Assembly (NCBI GenBank): GCA_023460715.1
Contig: JAEWPH010000217.1
Coordinates: forward strand, 1-18,834
Reading direction: 5' to 3'
DNA: 18,834 nt
Origin: Pseudomonadota bacterium
GTDB lineage: Bacteria > Pseudomonadota > Gammaproteobacteria > Burkholderiales > Burkholderiaceae_C
Under the pieces are notes generated by a model, which was not told the origin of the DNA, did no database searches, and saw only the letters and a program-made list of their open reading frames with translations. Positions 15,491-18,834 of this stretch are shown here, piece after piece. Made by a program: the position numbers and the translations under genes. Within the stretch, counting starts at the first letter, position 1. Each line of letters starts with the position of its first letter.

Positions 15491-16735
15491 ATGCCGCCCC
15501 CCTCCCATCCACCGCTGCCGACCAAGGACCTGATCGCACTGCTGCCGCTGTTCGAGGGCCTGGACCTCGACCGCATCCGGCTCATCCGCACCGATGCCGA
15601 CGCGGCTGCCGCGCTGCAGGCGCTGATCGGTCTGCCCGTGCTGGGCTTCGACACCGAATCCAAGCCCACCTTCGTGCAGGGCGATGTGTCGGACGGTCCG
15701 CACCTGGTGCAATTCGCCACGCCGGAGCACGGCTGGCTGTTCCAGCTGACCACACCCGGCTGCCGCCGCGCCGTGCAGGCGCTGCTGGCCGCGCCGCGCC
15801 TGGTCAAGGCGGGCTTCGGCCTGGACAACGACCGCAGCCAGCTGGCGCGTTCGCTGGGCGGCCCGGTCCACGCGCTGCTCGACCTCGACACCGTGCTGCG
15901 GCGCCTGGGCTACCCGCGGTCGATGGGCGTGAAGACGGCGATCGCGGTGCTGTTCGGCCAGCGCTTCGTCAAGTCCAAGAAGACCGGCACGTCGAACTGG
16001 GCGCGGCCGCAACTCACCGATGCGCAGCAGCGCTACGCCGCGAACGACGCCTATGCCGCGCTGCGGGTCTACGAAGCGCTGCACGCCGCGCCGGCTTCGC
16101 GTGCGCTGCTGGAAGCGCTGGGATCGGGTGATCAAACCGCCGCCGCGCGGCCGGCTGCGCGGGCCGCCTCCCCCAGCGAACGCCAGGCCCGGCCGGCGCG
16201 CCAGGCAGGCAGCGATGCCACGCCGACGACCACCGTCGCTGCCAACGAACAGACCCGCGCCTCTGCGGTGCAGGCGCCTGAGGCCGACGCACGGGCCGCT
16301 GCCACCGTCCCGCCTTCAGGTGCGCAATGTCTGCACGTCCGCCAAAGCGTGCCGGTGCTGCGGGTCGATGGCGCGGACGAAGCCCTGCGCTTCTACGTCG
16401 AGTTGCTGGGTTTTTCGGTGGACTGGCAATGGGTCGATGCGCATGCTGCCGTCGAACCGGCGGCAGCGCCCCGCCCGGCCGACATGCCCGACACACCCCG
16501 CTACCTGCAGGTATCGCGCGCAGGCTGCGTGCTGCACCTCTCGGAACACGAGCGGGACGGAGCCGCCGGCGCCACCGTGGTGCTGCGCTGCGAGGGGCTG
16601 GTGGCTTTCCACGCAGAACTCACTGCGCGCGGCTACGCGACCCGCCGGCCGGGCGTGGAGAAGGCGCCGTGGGGCGGCGACCTGATGACGCTGACCGACC
16701 CGTTCGGCAACCGGCTCCGGTTCGTACAGGAGTGA
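15491..16735 (+). CDS. DEDDy 3'-5' exonuclease fused to a glyoxalase/VOC domain
   Basis: A 414-residue protein in one uninterrupted frame. Residues ~25-205 are an RNase D/WRN-type 3'-5' exonuclease: motif I VLGFDTES (D54, E56), motif II AGFGLDNDRSQL (D112/D114) and motif III RYAANDAYAAL (Y182, D186). Residues ~211-279 are an Ala/Pro/Arg/Thr-rich low-complexity linker. Residues ~284-414 resemble a bleomycin-resistance-like glyoxalase domain: RQSVPVLRVDGADEALRFYVELLGF, then VLHLSEHER and a terminal LMTLTDPFGNRLRFVQE. The exonuclease set of catalytic acids is complete. The VOC half lacks any obvious enzymatic assignment. ATG at 15491 is the first in-frame ATG; the frame is open to 15299, but upstream lacks exonuclease-like sequence and overlaps the kyn terminator region. 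Substrates are unknown. Confidence 0.85.
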   Translation: MPPPSHPPLPTKDLIALLPLFEGLDLDRIRLIRTDADAAAALQALIGLPVLGFDTESKPTFVQGDVSDGPHLVQFATPEHGWLFQLTTPGCRRAVQALLAAPRLVKAGFGLDNDRSQLARSLGGPVHALLDLDTVLRRLGYPRSMGVKTAIAVLFGQRFVKSKKTGTSNWARPQLTDAQQRYAANDAYAALRVYEALHAAPASRALLEALGSGDQTAAARPAARAASPSERQARPARQAGSDATPTTTVAANEQTRASAVQAPEADARAAATVPPSGAQCLHVRQSVPVLRVDGADEALRFYVELLGFSVDWQWVDAHAAVEPAAAPRPADMPDTPRYLQVSRAGCVLHLSEHERDGAAGATVVLRCEGLVAFHAELTARGYATRRPGVEKAPWGGDLMTLTDPFGNRLRFVQE

Positions 16736-16818
16736 AGGGGCGGCCTCCACGGCCCTGCCTGCGCCATCGCCCATCGGCCAGCGCCCGGTCAACGCCGCCC
16801 GCCGCCCGCACCGTCGAT

Positions 16819-16881
16819 TGCTACACTATTTATAGCTAATGGCGCTTGATCCATGGGCGCCAGAGCACGATTGGGCTTGAA
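16819..16881 (-). repeat. AT-rich dispersed intergenic repeat, copy 2 (inverted)
   Basis: TTGCTACACTATTTATAGCT, then the stem TGGCGC (16840-16845), 11-base loop, stem GCGCCA (16857-16862), then a GGGCTTGAA end. Reversed, it aligns with copy 1 at 12951-13014 through the shared TTCA end, the inner AAGCGC arm and AGCTAT tail. It lies 4 bases from the stop of the convergent deaminase gene. The hairpin has no T tract, so it is not an ordinary terminator. Confidence 0.6.
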
Positions 16882-16884
16882 CCC

Positions 16885-18102
<1,218 letters not shown>

Positions 18103-18152
18103 TTATACTTTTGCCTTTCGGTTGTTCCGTGCCGCTGTGCGCCCCAGCCTCC

Positions 18153-18659
18153 ATGCCGCCCGCACCCTCTTCTAGCCACACTGATCTGGAGACCCTCTTC
18201 CGCCAACACCACGCGTGGCTGTTCGGCCGGCTGCTGCGCCGCGCGTCCAACCATGGCGATGCGGAAGACGTGGCGTCCGAGACCTTCCTGCAGATCGGCG
18301 AGGACCCGGCGCGCACGGACCTGCGCGATCCGCGGGCCTTTCTCACCACGGTGGCCAAGCGGCTGCTGTTTCAGCTGTGGCGGCGCCAGGATCTGGAGCG
18401 GGCGTACCTGGACACCCTGCGCGGGCGCCCCGAGGCGGCCTCGCTCTCGCAGGAAGACCACGCCATGTGGATCGAAGCCATCGCGCAGATCGACCGCGTG
18501 CTGGCCGCCTTGCCATCCCCGGTCAGGACCGCCTTCCTGCTGTCGCGCCTGGACGGGCTGAGCTACCCCGAGATCGCCACGCAGCTGGGCGTTTCGCTCG
18601 CCACCGTCGAACGCCACATGCAGCGGGCGCTGCTGCAATGCCTGCGCCACGCGCCGTGA
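18153..18659 (+). CDS. FecI-like ECF sigma factor
   Basis: A 168-residue sigma-70 family protein of the extracytoplasmic-function, iron-starvation type. Region 2 spans about residues 10-80 (LETLFRQHHAWLFGRLLRR, then DAEDVASETFLQI and DPRAFLTTVAKRLL). Region 4 spans about 115-165 (LPSPVRTAFLLSRLDGLSY, then EIATQLGVSLATVERHM). Such proteins drive a TonB-dependent siderophore receptor after a signal passed through FecR. ATG at 18153 is preferred; a TTG at 18111 is in frame, but lies right after the -10 candidate. It is preceded by a Fur-box candidate and overlaps the fecR-like gene. The receptor should lie beyond the window. Confidence 0.9.
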   Translation: MPPAPSSSHTDLETLFRQHHAWLFGRLLRRASNHGDAEDVASETFLQIGEDPARTDLRDPRAFLTTVAKRLLFQLWRRQDLERAYLDTLRGRPEAASLSQEDHAMWIEAIAQIDRVLAALPSPVRTAFLLSRLDGLSYPEIATQLGVSLATVERHMQRALLQCLRHAP

Positions 18660-18834
18660 ACGACGAGGCGCTGCAGGCCGCCGTGCAATGGCGTGTGCGG
18701 CAGGAAGCCGGCCGTTTCGATGCGCAGGCGCAGCGCCGCTTCGAGCAATGGCTGCAGGCCGATGCCCTGCACCGCCAGGCCTGGGAGCGCGTGGGCGCCA
18801 CGGTGCTGGAAGGGCCCCTGGCCACCGTGCGCGC
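18656..18834 (+). CDS. FecR-like anti-sigma regulator (N-terminal fragment, cut by window end)
   Basis: Reading from GTG at 18656 gives VNDEALQAAVQWRVRQEAGR, then FDAQAQRRFEQWLQADALHRQAWERV. This is the N-terminal domain typical of FecR proteins (DUF4880: W..R...G, FxxWLxADxxHRxAW), which holds or activates the partner sigma factor. The GTG overlaps the sigma-gene stop (GTGA), suggesting coupling; an in-frame ATG at 18638 is the alternative start. About 60 residues are visible. The single membrane helix and periplasmic domain expected of FecR are outside the window. Confidence 0.82.
   Translation, partial: MNDEALQAAVQWRVRQEAGRFDAQAQRRFEQWLQADALHRQAWERVGATVLEGPLATVR

Overview
The window reads as ordinary chromosome of a high-GC betaproteobacterium, most likely a Comamonadaceae member close to Acidovorax/Paracidovorax. 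This placement is from remembered protein resemblance and gene neighbourhoods (murJ/rpsT, DUF3579 beside argD-argF, kynR/kynBUA) and from two intergenic repeats that look like a family typical of that group. No database search was possible.

Layout: 1-950 (-) holds the first ~300 residues of the lipid II flippase MurJ, ending in an unexpected stop near the window edge. rpsT (+, 1084-1383) is divergent from it and has its own terminator. A 313-base gap then carries two tandem hairpins, one terminator-like, directly before mqo (1802-3499, membrane malate:quinone oxidoreductase). A MATE exporter follows (3600-4982). A DUF3579 gene (-) is divergent from an arginine cluster: argD, argF and an HD-family hydrolase (5578-8411). 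The ferrous-iron operon feoA-feoB-DUF6587 runs on the minus strand (10936 to 8433) behind a good Fur-box candidate, with a small Cys-cluster protein divergent from it.

The second half is mainly tryptophan catabolism. The Lrp/AsnC regulator kynR (-) is divergent from kynB, kynU and kynA, which take tryptophan through N-formylkynurenine and kynurenine to anthranilate. kynB and kynU are separated by 251 bases made of two repeat-like elements. A perfect hairpin terminator closes the kyn cluster. Next comes an unusual single-ORF fusion of a DEDDy 3'-5' exonuclease to a glyoxalase/VOC domain, a second copy of the AT-rich repeat, an adenine/adenosine deaminase on the minus strand, and a Fur-box-preceded FecI-like sigma factor overlapping a FecR-like anti-sigma gene cut by the window end.

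Functional themes are arginine synthesis, tryptophan breakdown and two iron-responsive loci. No phage, transposase, CRISPR array, tRNA or rRNA was seen. The points most worth a second look are the interrupted murJ, the exonuclease-VOC fusion, the mqo leader hairpins and the dispersed intergenic repeats.
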